DNA of 64,000 nt from Numida meleagris (Eukaryota; Chordata; Aves; Galliformes; Numididae). The notes under the pieces are model-generated. The model worked only from the letters and a program-made list of their open reading frames with translations, did not search any database and was not told the origin of the DNA. The first letter of the stretch is position 1. Each line of letters opens with the position of its first letter. This document shows positions 37,753 to 48,779 of the stretch, in pieces. The position numbers and the translations under genes are program-made. The stretch spans positions 34,118,260 through 34,182,259 of the forward strand of contig NC_034411.1 of NCBI RefSeq assembly GCF_002078875.1. Reading direction: 5' to 3'.

Positions 37753-38489
37753 TTCATTCTGTGTAGCCCACTTTGGATGTTTACTGAAAAGTCTGTGTCT
37801 GAATTTCACTTTTATAGGGAAACAGCAGGGAGAGACTAGGTAAGACGACATACACTAAACTGAGATGAACAAATTCTCTAAAATACAGCTATTCATTTTA
37901 ACAAAACAAATTATATAACAATTAATGGTTAAAACTCAAAAGCCTTAATGCAGTTGTGTGAACAGAAAACACCAAAGCTTCAATGACCTTATCTTTGATT
38001 TCTAGTAAAGCAGTGAGGAATAGGAAAGAGTATATGTTAAAAAACAAAAATAAAAAATAAAATTAATTAGACAAATTATTAATTTTATGGGATACAAATA
38101 AGGGTTAGTTCTGTTCAGAATTACGTAGAGTTTGCCTGAATTGTATTTCCATTTTATTTTACTCAGTAAGTTTTTTAGTGATATTGACTGCTGGAGAATG
38201 CATCAAAGTCTTGATAACATGAGAAGTACTCATGAAACCTGTGGCTTAGTGCCTCCCCTCTCCTGGAAGTGCTGTGGGACACCACATGCTCCATTTTGCA
38301 CTATTTAGCATTGGTCCTTTTGAAAGAGGAATTAAAAAATTGTGAAGAGTCTATATTATGCTGAAGAAATTCAACATCACTGTAGAAGTGCTTGCAGCAG
38401 TCCTAAATTTTCTTTTAAGACAAAGGCAGCAATATGTACTTTCTTTCTTAATTACTGCTGGTTTCAGATTCAAATGTTCATGTCTCTTT

Positions 38490-38530
38490 GTAAATGATTC
38501 CTCAGGGAATCATTTACTTCTCCCTGAGGA
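38490..38530. repeat. Two overlapping, mutually exclusive hairpins
   Basis: Hairpin 1: GTAAATGATTCC (38490-38501) pairs perfectly with GGAATCATTTAC (38506-38517) over a TCAG loop. Hairpin 2: TCCTCAGGGA (38499-38508) pairs perfectly with TCCCTGAGGA (38521-38530) over a 12-base loop. They share 38499-38508, so only one can form at a time. No coding context explains it. Confidence 0.95.
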
Positions 38531-40379
38531 CCTTGAAATGTGAACTACTTCACGACAGTGTTTACTGCTGAAAGCCTGGGTTAGATTGCTGTCTTGTTTT
38601 ACACTTATTATCACTGTTTTGTTTCATCCCATTCAAACCTATAAGTCACTATGTATGTTTTTCAGTGCCTGTGGAGGACTGTTTAAGACTCTTTAGAAAA
38701 CTGATTAAAAAGTTTGTGGGGCTTTTAGCTTAGAGAGAAGACAGCAGGTGATTTTAACAGTGCCGGGCTTGGCTGGTTGCTGTTTGACTTTGTATTCTTA
38801 TGTTTTGTGTGTTGTTATACTTATCTACAGTGGACGCAGATGTAAGTGTGGTGCTTTCTTTTGCCCTTGGTTCTGGCTGGGGCTGTTCTGAAGGTGGGAT
38901 CTTGTTGCACCCCCCACACAAGGAGCAACCTAGGCAGAATGCAGAATCAATGTATGCTAGTAAGAGGAGAAGGCCATGGGTCTGTGCAGTGCTCTGACAG
39001 CTTATGTGAAATGCTCCATTTTCTGTACCCAAATTTCAGTGTATGGGATAACAGTTAAAAGCAGAATATTGTAGGACATTCTGCTGTCAGCCCAGTGGAC
39101 TTGGTAAGTGAGACACTTCCCACTTCCCTAGATAGCATTTCTTTTTCAAAAGCGGTGCTAACATTCATTTTTATAGATAAATACATGTAGGACTTCAGAG
39201 AAGTTACTGTACTCCTCCCATGAGTAGTATTCTTATCTTAAAATACATAAATAAAACCACTTTGTTCTTTGGGTTGGTTTGCTTCTCTCTAGTTATTCCT
39301 TTGGGATTTAAATTGAGAAATTTTGCATGTGTATTTTTACAGAAGTATATACTTGTGGTCAGTGAAGTTTTTTTTTATAGTGTGGGCATTTTTCATTTTA
39401 TTTCTGCCATCTGTAAAAATTGATTTAATTATATTCTGTTGTTTTCCATTTTTGGTTGTGTAGGCTTTGGGCATCAACTTTACACCACTACAATGTTTGG
39501 CAGGTATTCAAGCCTTAAAATAATTGTCCATCTGTGTAATTTTCAGTGAAACATTAACCATTTGGATATAGTAGCTGTGACATAATGTGCAATCTGATTT
39601 GACAATATGTAAGATAACAGAGAAAAGTGGGAGGTATCATAATCCACTGTCTTATCAAGTAAGGATGTTCATAGATCTGAATTCATGATTCATAGAAATG
39701 GCAAATTTAATAATCAAGTGCCAAAAAAATCCAGATGGAACTGAAAGAAAACTGTGCACGTTAAAGACACATGTAATCAAACATTTCCTAGTAGAGAGAA
39801 CTGTATAGGTAAAAAAGCGAAATCCAGCACAAAAAATATCTGTGTGAGAGGAAAAGTGTGCTTGCTGCTGCTGAGCTTGTTATCCGTAGGCAGCTAAAGC
39901 TTTCTGATAAACAGCCATCGTTTCTGAGCAGTGATTAGGGGAAATAGTACCAGCAAACACTTTTTTGTAAACTCTTTCCTTGTTACTTAAAGGAGTGTCA
40001 ATGTCCTGTTACAGATGTCTTCTGTGCCTGCATTTCAGAATGTGACATGCTTGCTCTGTTCCATTCAGGGTGTACAAAAAAAACACCGGCTTGTCTCTGG
40101 CACAGCCAGTGCTGCGTGCAGCATCCTCCTGCACTGCAAGTGGGTGGATGAGACAGGAGCTTCGGTCTTACGGAAACCATGACTCTTTTACTGTTAATGT
40201 TTTCTTCCTATCATAACCTGATGTATTTTCAGAGATTCAGGTAAGGTGATCATTAGGGAAATCAGCATGGCTAAAGATAGAGCAGTGGGGCAGAGTGCGA
40301 GCAGCTGCATGTCCCTGCCTGCCCACTGTTCTAGCCCCAAAGCTGCCCAGATATATGCCTCAGCTCCATGTTACAGAGC

Positions 40380-40908
40380 TGTCATGGTTTATGATTTTTG
40401 GTTATTGGTACTCCACATCATAACATCATGTAGTGGATATACCTGGTTCTCAGAAGAGAAGGACTACTACAGTCCCCATGGTACTTTGCTCCTCTGTTAC
40501 CATTTTCCAGCCGGAGGGAAAAGATAAAAGCTTGCAGTATAAAAACGTGCAGCTCATGAGACCTCGTCCTTTTTTCCGCCGTCTCTTGTCTTGGCAGCAC
40601 CTCGCTCTCCAGCCGTCTTATCGTCGGTAGTAGAGTAAGGCTTACCTTGATTTTGGGACATTCTCTCTCTCTGTATTGGATTTATCAGCTTAAATTGTAA
40701 TTATATTGTATTATAGTGTGTAGTTTTGCATTCCGATATCTTATTTAGTAAATTAGTTTGTTTCTCCTCAGATTGTTGCTGCTGTTCTTTGCTCTCAGGG
40801 CCATCTCCTTACCCTTTTCTTCCTTTTCCCTTTTCCTGGGACGTGGGCCCGTGGGTCTCCTGTCCCCTTCGTCACAGAACCGGGCCGAACGCCCATAAAC
40901 CATTGACA
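40380..40908 (+). mobile_element. Solo LTR, ERVL-class, plus strand
   Basis: A 529-bp LTR. It starts TGTCATGGTTTATG and ends CATAAACCATTGACA; the two ends are reverse complements of each other apart from one extra base, which fixes both boundaries. A TATA box (TATAAAA, 40538-40544) follows a GCTTGCAG context, and a pyrimidine-rich downstream half (about 40790-40860) precedes CTTCGTCACAGAACCGGGCC. No AATAAA is obvious. The flanks AGAGC and AGAAT are not a clean 5-bp duplication, so the insertion is old or one flank has changed. No polypurine tract lies to the left and no primer-binding site or gag/pol reading frame to the right, so it is a solo LTR left after recombination. Its start matches a common galliform LTR as I remember it; the class is inferred. 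Confidence 0.85.
40538..40544 (+). promoter_or_regulatory. TATA box of the LTR
   Basis: TATAAAA within GCAGTATAAAAACG, 159 bases into the LTR, the expected U3 promoter position. Whether it still initiates transcription is unknown. Confidence 0.6.
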
Positions 40909-41544
40909 AGAATACTTCAGGGTGACTGAAAAACCTCACTGTCACCAAAATTCCACCTGTGTCAATACTGGTTATTCTGTTTCCTCTATTTCCACTGTGA
41001 TTGTTTTGTTATAATTGAAAAATGTATTTTCCCAGTCATCTCTGCTATACATCTCTCAAGTCAAGGTAGGGCTAGAATTGCCAGTGTAGAGCTGTATCTG
41101 CTTCTGTAGTGATGGTATAGCCACAGCTTGAATGTTCCCAATTCTCACTTCATTGTCTTAACAGGAAATTTGCTGGGAGCACGAGTGATTGCCTTGTCCA
41201 TTTAGCTAATAACGCAGAATAATTTTGGGGAAGTATCCTAGGAAAGATATCTTCTAGTATGCTAAATTGCCTCTCCAATGAATTTTATTAATGTTTTGCA
41301 TTTGGTCCTTTTTCTGAATTGCTTAGATATGAAACATCTGTAATGTGAATGACGCATTACTTTGTGCATGTGTGTATGTGATATAGTCCCACACATAACT
41401 TGCATCCAAGGAGAGCATATGTTCACAAACAGCCAAAGAAAAAGGAGTTACTTGCCAGGTCAGTGGCTGATCTTCAGATCTGCAAATCTGTTTATATTCT
41501 AACTCCTCTTGTGCTTTGGCTAAATGATTTAGCGTCTCTCTGAA

Positions 41545-41665
41545 GGTGTGTGCATATATATGTAAAGGTACATATATTTGTATATGTATAGGAAATGTGT
41601 GCATATATGTATGCCTACACGTACACAGATCTGTATCTTATATGTACATATACATACATATGCAC
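41545..41665. repeat. Alternating TG/TA/CA low-complexity region
   Basis: Interrupted runs of GTGTGTGC, ATATATGTA, GTATATGTATA and ACATATACATACATA. It contains a 9-bp palindrome with a 4-base centre (ATATATGTA at 41556-41564 and TACATATAT at 41569-41577). The alternating purine-pyrimidine pattern is of the Z-DNA- or cruciform-prone kind. Confidence 0.8.
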
Positions 41666-44600
41666 CAGTTCCAGCCAGGGGCCTTCATGAGCTGAACCAC
41701 TGCTACTGGTAAATTGTCTCATCTAGGACACATGAAATCCCATTTTTGTATGTGTAGAAACAAAAAAAAAATCCCAAAGAACTTCATTTACTTATTAACT
41801 GAAAAGTAACTTTATCTGTTTACAGGTTAGTAAATTTACCCATTTTTACTAAGCACTAAATTTCTGAATGTCAAACAACTTTTCCCACTGTTTAATTTAT
41901 TTCTCGTTAGCCCTTTTATGAAGATTAACCTGTTGCGTGAAGTAATCAGAGGGAGATGTCAAAATGAGTAAATGATGGAGAAGTGAATGAATACGTGTTA
42001 CAGATGAGTCACCAGAGCTCTGATAAGACACAGAGAAAACACATCCCTGCTTCAAACCATTACTGCATTCCAGATGCTTTGAACAGTGTGTCAATTCCAT
42101 TGACAACTTAAATAGCTTGACTGCATGCAAAATTTTGCAAGAAGAGCACATACTGAATAGGTATATAGTGTATTAATTTAAACATTGGTACCTGATTTTC
42201 TCATTTCCATGTCCAGGAAGATAAGTTTTGGACAATAGAGATTACAATGGAACAATAATTGCTGTCATTTTTTTGTTAAGATTGTAGATTCTTAAAAAGG
42301 TGTTTGAAAAATAATGTGCATAGGTGATTTTTTTCACAATCTATTGAATCCATGGGACTAGAGAACACTACAGACCTGTGTTATTTTTAGTAGTTTTCCC
42401 TGATACTTTTTCCTCATTCCTTAAAATGTGGTGTGAACTAATCCATCTGAGATACTGCACAAGTCTGACATTGAAAGCCAAGAAAACTTTGAGTTGTTCT
42501 GTTGCTTACCAGCAATGATGTTTGACTGAGCAGCCTAGACAATTCCCTAGTGGCTAGAAGCAGTAGATGATCTCACAGTGATTATAACCTCAGGCTTAGC
42601 TTGCTATCAGATTTACTTGCCTTCGCTTAGCAGAACTGAGAGTACACAACTGTGTTTGCTTCGTTACTCATCTCAACAAGAGTGATGTTTCTCAGCAATT
42701 GTGGCTCTCTAAGCTGTCTTCTTTTTCCTACCTTCCTACCAAATTACAAGAATTAGTTGCTTTTCAGTATTTTAAGATGTCTACAGTGGCAGTAGTGTCT
42801 CTTCAGTGCTGTAACAGCTGCGTGAGACGTTGGCTGCATCAGCTGTTAACTCACAGCAACGTGCACAGTGAACCAGGCCATTTTTGAACTTCTTAAATGT
42901 GCAAAGCTGGTCGGGTTTTGATCAAACAAGCCACATTCCAGTTTTCCAGGCAATGATGACCTGATTAGAGCTGTAGCATCCACTACCAAAGACTACCCAC
43001 AAGCTGCCTTCCACTTGCACAAACAAAATCAATAAATCATGAAGAAGCTTTCGTTTTCAAACAAAGGGAGTTTATAATATAAATCCTCAGATGCCAGATT
43101 GTATAATGCCACTGACAAGCCCTAAAGCCAAATAATGCCTTTCTGTTATGTTGTGTTATGATCTGAGCAGAGTAACCCGCCTATTTAGCTATAAAACTGT
43201 TTTTTTTCCTGGTGTTTTTACCTTAGTTCAGTTACATTCAGGAACCAAATGGTACATTTTATCTCTGAAAATCTATACATCAGTGTATTTCTCTCAGCAT
43301 TAGAAACTTCAGATGGGGACTTCTGTGCGTGATCCTTTTGTGAAAAGAGGATTTATTCTCAAACCCAGCTGGATGTCAGGTTTCTCAGGTGATTGGAGGT
43401 GAATCCTGGACCATCTCCAGCCTGTTTCCTTTCAGAAACATTGTAGGTGCTGCTGCAAGCCTCGTGCTGGGCTATGTGCGCTTCCTCACTGAGGCCTCAC
43501 TGTGGCCAGCCCCGTGCCCCAGGGCCTGCAGCACCGGACCTCCCTTTGTGATGCTTCCCAGAGCAGGCCTCTATCCTGCTTCAGGATACTATGGAACTAT
43601 GCTTCACTGCCTGGTTTTTGTATGCCTTAAGGGAGCACAGCTCGTGAAGCACAAGTTCTATACCTTTTGTATGCACAGCTGAGAAGCAGCTGGGGTGAGA
43701 GGGCACCTGCCCTGGTGCAGCCTTCCTGTCATTTCTGCTGCTCTGCATAACAGGGCTGTGGTGGCCATGGAGGCCACCAGCGAGAAGCTTCCTCCATGCC
43801 CCGCTTTTGTGTTGACTTTGTGTGGGGCTATACTCCCAAAGCCCAGAATATGCTGCCCTTCTGGGCTTTGTGCAGCTTTCCTGCACGGGAGGTGTTTTGT
43901 TTCCTACACAGCTGGTGCATTTATATATGCTGAAAAGCCTGTGATTTAATTTTTGCTAATAGATTAAATCTTGCATCACTTAGGTGTCAGCATCTAAATT
44001 TTTTCACATTTTAATTGTCCTTCAGAAAGGGCTGTGAGAAAACATGGGGATTTAGCCATGGTCTGGCCATGGTTTAGTTGTTAAAGAAATCAGATATAGG
44101 GGGGAATTAACATACAGTTCATAAATAGCTTAATAGCTTACAATAAATACTGTAATGAAACAATGGAAGATAACAATGCTGTAAAAGTAGCTCAGTAGTA
44201 TTTTTCCTAGATATAGTTATTCCCTGATTGCAAAATAAAATAGCGCCATATAGAAAAGATGTAGGAGACTCCACGGGGAGTAGGAACAGATACTATGGAA
44301 ATATTTAGATGACTTTTCAGCGGAAATTGCAGGAGTAACTGTTGCGAAAGTAAACTCGTTTTGTGAAATTATAATCCAATACACCATCTGGGAGTGTGCG
44401 TGGTTCCAGCTGAGCAAGAAGTCCTAGTGGTTTGGTGTGATAAATACCAAGTCATTGTAAAATCCTATTTTCCTGATCCTGTTAATTTATTTCTTCTATT
44501 GAGGGGAAAAATATACTTATATATATATATAATGTAGCTTTATTTCTGAGAAAAGACTATCAGCAGTAGGAAACATGGGGAAAATAGGTTCAGTGCCTTA

Positions 44601-44879
44601 AATTGCTGAAAATATACAATTTGTGAGGGGTGCTAATTAAAGGGTCTTAACTACATTACTCTGCATGAACTACATTAATTTAAATGTTGGTCTAGACATG
44701 TTAATTTTCATTTATATATTCTAACTGAAGATGATGACACTTGTTTGGCTATGGTATGCCTATAAAATGCCCTTTGCAAAATTTGTGGTTTTCAGCATTT
44801 ATCAGAGGGCCAGGATCAAGTCCTTACACAAAATTAGTTAGGTTTAAATTAACATTACGTGAGGAATAAGGCATTTTGA

Positions 44880-45110
44880 AGATCGGAAAGCTGCTGTCCC
44901 CATCATTTCTTTTGCATTTATCACTCGCCGGGTGAAACCTCTCTCCTTCCCAGCTGAGCAGTACTGAGGGGTTGCCTGATCCTTGCCCCCTCCCTCCCTC
45001 ACACTGACCTGTATCCCAGCCCCTCTCGGGAACAGAGAGCGGGCAGGTGGGGGCTCTCTCTCTCTCTCTCTCTAAAAGGGACACGATGCTTAGAGAAGAG
45101 AGAAAAAAAC
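44880..45110. promoter_or_regulatory. GC-richer patch with CpGs and (CT)10
   Basis: Around 200 bp with about six CpG dinucleotides, C-rich runs (CCCCCTCCCTCCCTC near 44987) and a (CT)10 at 45054-45073, inside otherwise AT-rich DNA. It could be a small unannotated regulatory element or a chance patch. No TATA box or adjacent open frame supports a promoter, and the CpG count is far below a classical CpG island. Confidence 0.2.
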
Positions 45111-45363
45111 TAGAGGTTTTGAGTCATACTGGTGATTTGATTTGAATGTCTGAAATCCAGAGATCTGGGTCTGTTTGATTTTAGGGTTTCCCAATAGTGC
45201 AACAGGTCCTACTTGCCTGTCAAGTTTTTTTTTTTAATGAAACTGTCTTATTTGATTTTTTTTTTTTTTGAGTAAAACATTACTGAAATTGTAAAATATC
45301 AGTTGTATCTATTCACGATTTTTTAATAATTGGGCTTTATTCTTTGGTATTCTTATGGTGGTC

Positions 45364-45392
45364 AGAACTAGATTAGTGATCAATCTAGTTCT
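45364..45392. repeat. Perfect 11-bp inverted repeat
   Basis: AGAACTAGATT (45364-45374) and AATCTAGTTCT (45382-45392) around a 7-base centre AGTGATC. Confidence 0.95.
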
Positions 45393-47745
45393 TTATTCTT
45401 TTTTTTTTTAAATGGTATTTCTTTCTGGAGTCCTCAAGAGCCTTGATTATAGACAAGACTGCAAGGCGCTTGATAATGGAAAAACACAATGTAAAATAAA
45501 TCTTTGCACTTAAGCAGTTCACTGCTGTGTCTTGCTTGCATCAAACTAGCTCTTAGGATATTAATGCTGTTAATAACAGATTTTTAATTGCCTGCTAATA
45601 TTTGGAGATTTATAAATGCCAGGAGAGCTGCAGGTGAGGAAGAATAAGTAATTTGTCATCTGAAAATATTTAATTACAGTACAAAATTGAGATAGCAATT
45701 CTCTTTTTCTGTGTGCAGGGAGGAGTGGAAGTGGGAGCAGCAGCTATAATCTGTGATAGGTCAAGTCATATATGAAGAAAAAGCTTTCATTTGTAAACAT
45801 TGGGAAGCCCAGGGGGAAGCAATTACTGATGAAAAACAACTTTCTTTCGTGTCAATCTCATCATGAGTTGTCTTTTGTTTTTGAATAAGGGTTGCTCTTT
45901 TTTTGCTGTTGTCCCCAGAAACCAACAAAAGTGACATGCAATATAATGTAGATTGAAGAGGAAATTCAGCTGTCAGCTTCGTAAACAGATTAATACTCAT
46001 TAAACAAACTTAGGTCTCCGAACTTATTTCTTGTGAAGCTATGGACTAGATTTCATTTCTGAGTGCAGCTGCCAGTCAGTACTGCTCCTAGACATCACTA
46101 GGCCAGACAAAGCCTGCAGCAGCAGTGTTGCCACTGAGGCTCTCCTCCCAGGTACGACTCGCTCCCATTTTCTGCCCACTTACGAAGCAGATTGCTCTTG
46201 GCCTACAGCAATCCCCATGCTACGATCCCTCCCCAGCCACCCCAGCTGTCATGGCTGACTCTTTTGGAAGGGTGAGGTCCACTGTCTGTCTGCCCTTTGC
46301 AGTTCTTAGGGCAAAGCCTGAGCACCCCTGGGGCTCTTACTCTAAGTCACAATCTGATCTCAGGCAGGAGACAGGAATATGGGGAGGCTGGGTACAGAGA
46401 CAACTAAATATTTACTAACTTTTTTTCAGGGTCGATAACCTTTAGAATTCTGTGTCAGCCAGTTTGCCTGCTGCAGAAGTGCGTCTGCTTTTCTCTTACA
46501 TTAGATCAAAGGACAGAAAGTGTCTTTCTGAGATGTAAGTGCTACTCTGTGCACCCCCTGCGTGTACCCTGTTGTTAGTTTGTATCTCAGTAGAGGACTC
46601 TTTGCCAGTTCTGTTTATGACATATATATGTTTATGTGCATGGCTTTGTATGGGAAGTACCTATATATGATGATGTATGTTTAGCTGCTGTGGGGCTGTT
46701 CTATGCAAAAATTTCCTTAGCATTTTGAAAAACAGGCTAGAAAGCATTAGGTGCCAGACATTCTCATTCACAGGAAAGATCTGCTTTGGTTTGAAGATCT
46801 GGTAGAAGAAGTTGTGTATTAGATAAGCAAAATTAACAGGAAGAAATACCTGAACCACTTACTGTGCAACTGCTTGTTTTAAACTACTTTGTTCCCTGAC
46901 AACTTCTGGATGCCAGCAGAGAATTTATAAAGAGAAGTCGTGCTTCAGAAGGTAGTGGATTCTGTAGTGATTTCAGCAAATGTACACAAGGGAAGTCTCT
47001 CGTTAGAGGGTCTCACAGAAATTAAATTCCCATAAAGCAAGAGAATGAACCATTGGTTGAACGATAACAACCAGCAGGTGGAGCAGTCAGGTCTGTCTGA
47101 GGAGAGGGGGCATCAGTGAAGTCTGACATGGGTACATGCAGCACAGCATTCATGTAAACGATATAAAAAGGGGTGTGCATACTGTAGTAATTAAGTAATT
47201 GGCTCATAAAATGGTAAATCAAATACAGTGCTGAGGAATCTTAAATGATGTGCTGGGGAGGAGAAAAACAAAACCTCAAAATGAGAACTCGAATTTGTTG
47301 TCAATGTGGCTAATATTCTCTTTTAGGAGCATCTTAATTTAGCATGTCTAGCTAGCCTGCCAGAAAGGAGATTAGCTCTGTTGTCAACTAACCAAATCTA
47401 CGTGAATGGGAGAGGTGGGGTCAAGATCTGAAGACAACTGCAAATCTCTCTCCAAACACATAGACATAGTTTGTCCAAATGTACATCCTAAAGGATGTAC
47501 CTTTGTTCTGTTGAGGCACACATTAGTTGGGAATATCCCCCTGTATCCAGCGCTATAATAAAAAGTAGTGCCTGTTTCTTAATACTGCATTGGTGTTTAG
47601 GAGTTTTATTTGGGCTGGAGTGTTCCCCAGTACTTCTGCCAAGAGATCTGCACTACTTGTGCAGATTTTAGCAGTATGATAATGGGTATAAAGACCATGC
47701 TAAATTGAAGTCTCCAGTACCATCTGGAGGGATCAAAAGTCCATC

Positions 47746-48339
47746 TTGCATCCTACTGGGTTACTGGGTTTGCGCGACTTCCTGACCTGGGATAAATGCT
47801 GTGTTACGTTAGTTTGCCCTTTAAGCAGACAACCACACAAGTACAGCAGAAAAATCCAGGAGCTGCTTTTGTTGGAGCTGTGTTTGATCTTGGAGCAAGC
47901 AGGGCGCAGGGCAGTAATGTGTGGAGGGCTCTGCAGAGCAAAGCACTGTTGTTTCCTTTCTCTTCTGCGGTTACTCTCAAAACAAACTGTAATCATCCAG
48001 GCAGAACCAGGAAATAATGGAGAGATGTACAGGCTGTCGTTTAAGTACAGATATGGTCTTCTATCTGTAGCTTTGCTCTCTTGCTACTTGTTTAACCACT
48101 TCCTGCTGTCAGGCGGAATGCCTGGCTCTGTGTCTGAGACAGAATGGGGCTTTACAGAGTGGAGCCTTAACGGCTGTACAAGGAACTTATTGACTCAAAC
48201 AACAACTAAACTTAACAACAGTAAGAATGGAGCCTTAAGGACCCAAGTCGGAAGCTGTAAGGTCTATGGAACCTCACTCTGCAGAGGTGGAGTGATGGAC
48301 TGTTTGCCTTCACTGCCTCTCATGTCCAATCATGGCTGA
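47746..48339 (+). other. Unidentified 197-codon open frame
   Basis: The longest uninterrupted frame in the window. It opens with TTG; the first ATG is internal (the MCGG segment, about residue 58). The peptide is rich in Cys and Leu (LLLLELCLILEQ near residue 40, LLSVALLSCYLFNHFLL near residue 104) with a possible membrane-like segment there, then a polar Ser/Thr/Asn-rich tail. About the last 70 codons fall inside the probable LTR at 48131-48824, so that part is U3 sequence rather than an evolved protein. I recognise no family. Chance is the default explanation; its length is the only argument against it. Confidence 0.15.
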
Positions 48340-48456
48340 TAAAGATCAGAAAAGGGAGGAAGGTGTGCATGATGACCAGAGACTCATCAAAAACTCCTGA
48401 ATCTTCTCAACACAAGTGGGGTGCCACCCTGAAGGGCAGCCTCAGACCAACCGGAC

Positions 48457-48464
48457 TATATAAG
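48457..48464 (+). promoter_or_regulatory. TATA box in probable LTR
   Basis: TATATAAG within GGACTATATAAGGGGG, a strong match to a core promoter box, about 310 bases upstream of an AATAAA. Confidence 0.6.
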
Positions 48465-48773
48465 GGGGATCACGCACGTTTACCTTTGTCAGCTCACTGC
48501 CCAGGGATCAAGACTGCAGACTCAAGATAATGCTGGATCTAGGAGTGGCAAACTATACCTATCTCTAAATCTCTTTGTCTCTCTTTCTGTTTCTTCTTGT
48601 CTTTCTTCTTTGACTTGCTTTTCTTCAGTAGTTGTTGCCTAAATTTGCTGTAAAGTAGTTGGTAAGGAAATAACACCTGTGCAAAGTACCCTTATCCATG
48701 ATGCTTACAAATTGTTGTTAGAAAGTTGCCTAATTTTGCCTCAAAGTAGTTGATCAGTTATTGTTAAAAGGCT

Positions 48774-48779
48774 CAATAA
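48774..48779 (+). terminator. Polyadenylation signal in probable LTR
   Basis: AATAAA within GCTCAATAAATTGCC, followed within 30 bases by a GT-rich stretch (TTGTATTGTTCC). This is the arrangement of an LTR R-region poly(A) site. Confidence 0.55.

Larger units (their letters stand above)
31796..40379. other. Long unique AT-rich non-coding stretch
   Basis: About 8.6 kb with no defended gene. Noted within it: an A-rich imperfect tract at 32061-32100, T19 at 36783-36801, a C-rich tract at 37738-37752, a perfect 34-bp tandem duplication at 37364-37431, and nested inverted repeats at 38490-38530. An open frame with a plausible upstream acceptor lies at 33229-33570. The segment about 37130-37340 has the TAATTA-rich, low-complexity-free texture of conserved non-coding DNA. 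Confidence 0.45.
40909..48130. other. Long unique stretch, mostly AT-rich
   Basis: About 7.2 kb with no defended gene. Points of structure: alternating purine-pyrimidine microsatellite-like DNA at 41545-41665, a GC-richer patch at 43390-43910 open in several frames on both strands, a (TA)n run at 44518-44532, a CpG-containing patch with (CT)10 at 44880-45110, an 11-bp hairpin at 45364-45392, and the start of a 197-codon frame at 47746 that runs into the LTR to the right. Confidence 0.45.

Noticed and set aside
43389..43949. GC-richer region with 84-101 codon frames on both strands
   Set aside because: No protein family recognised and the open frames compete; treated as composition.
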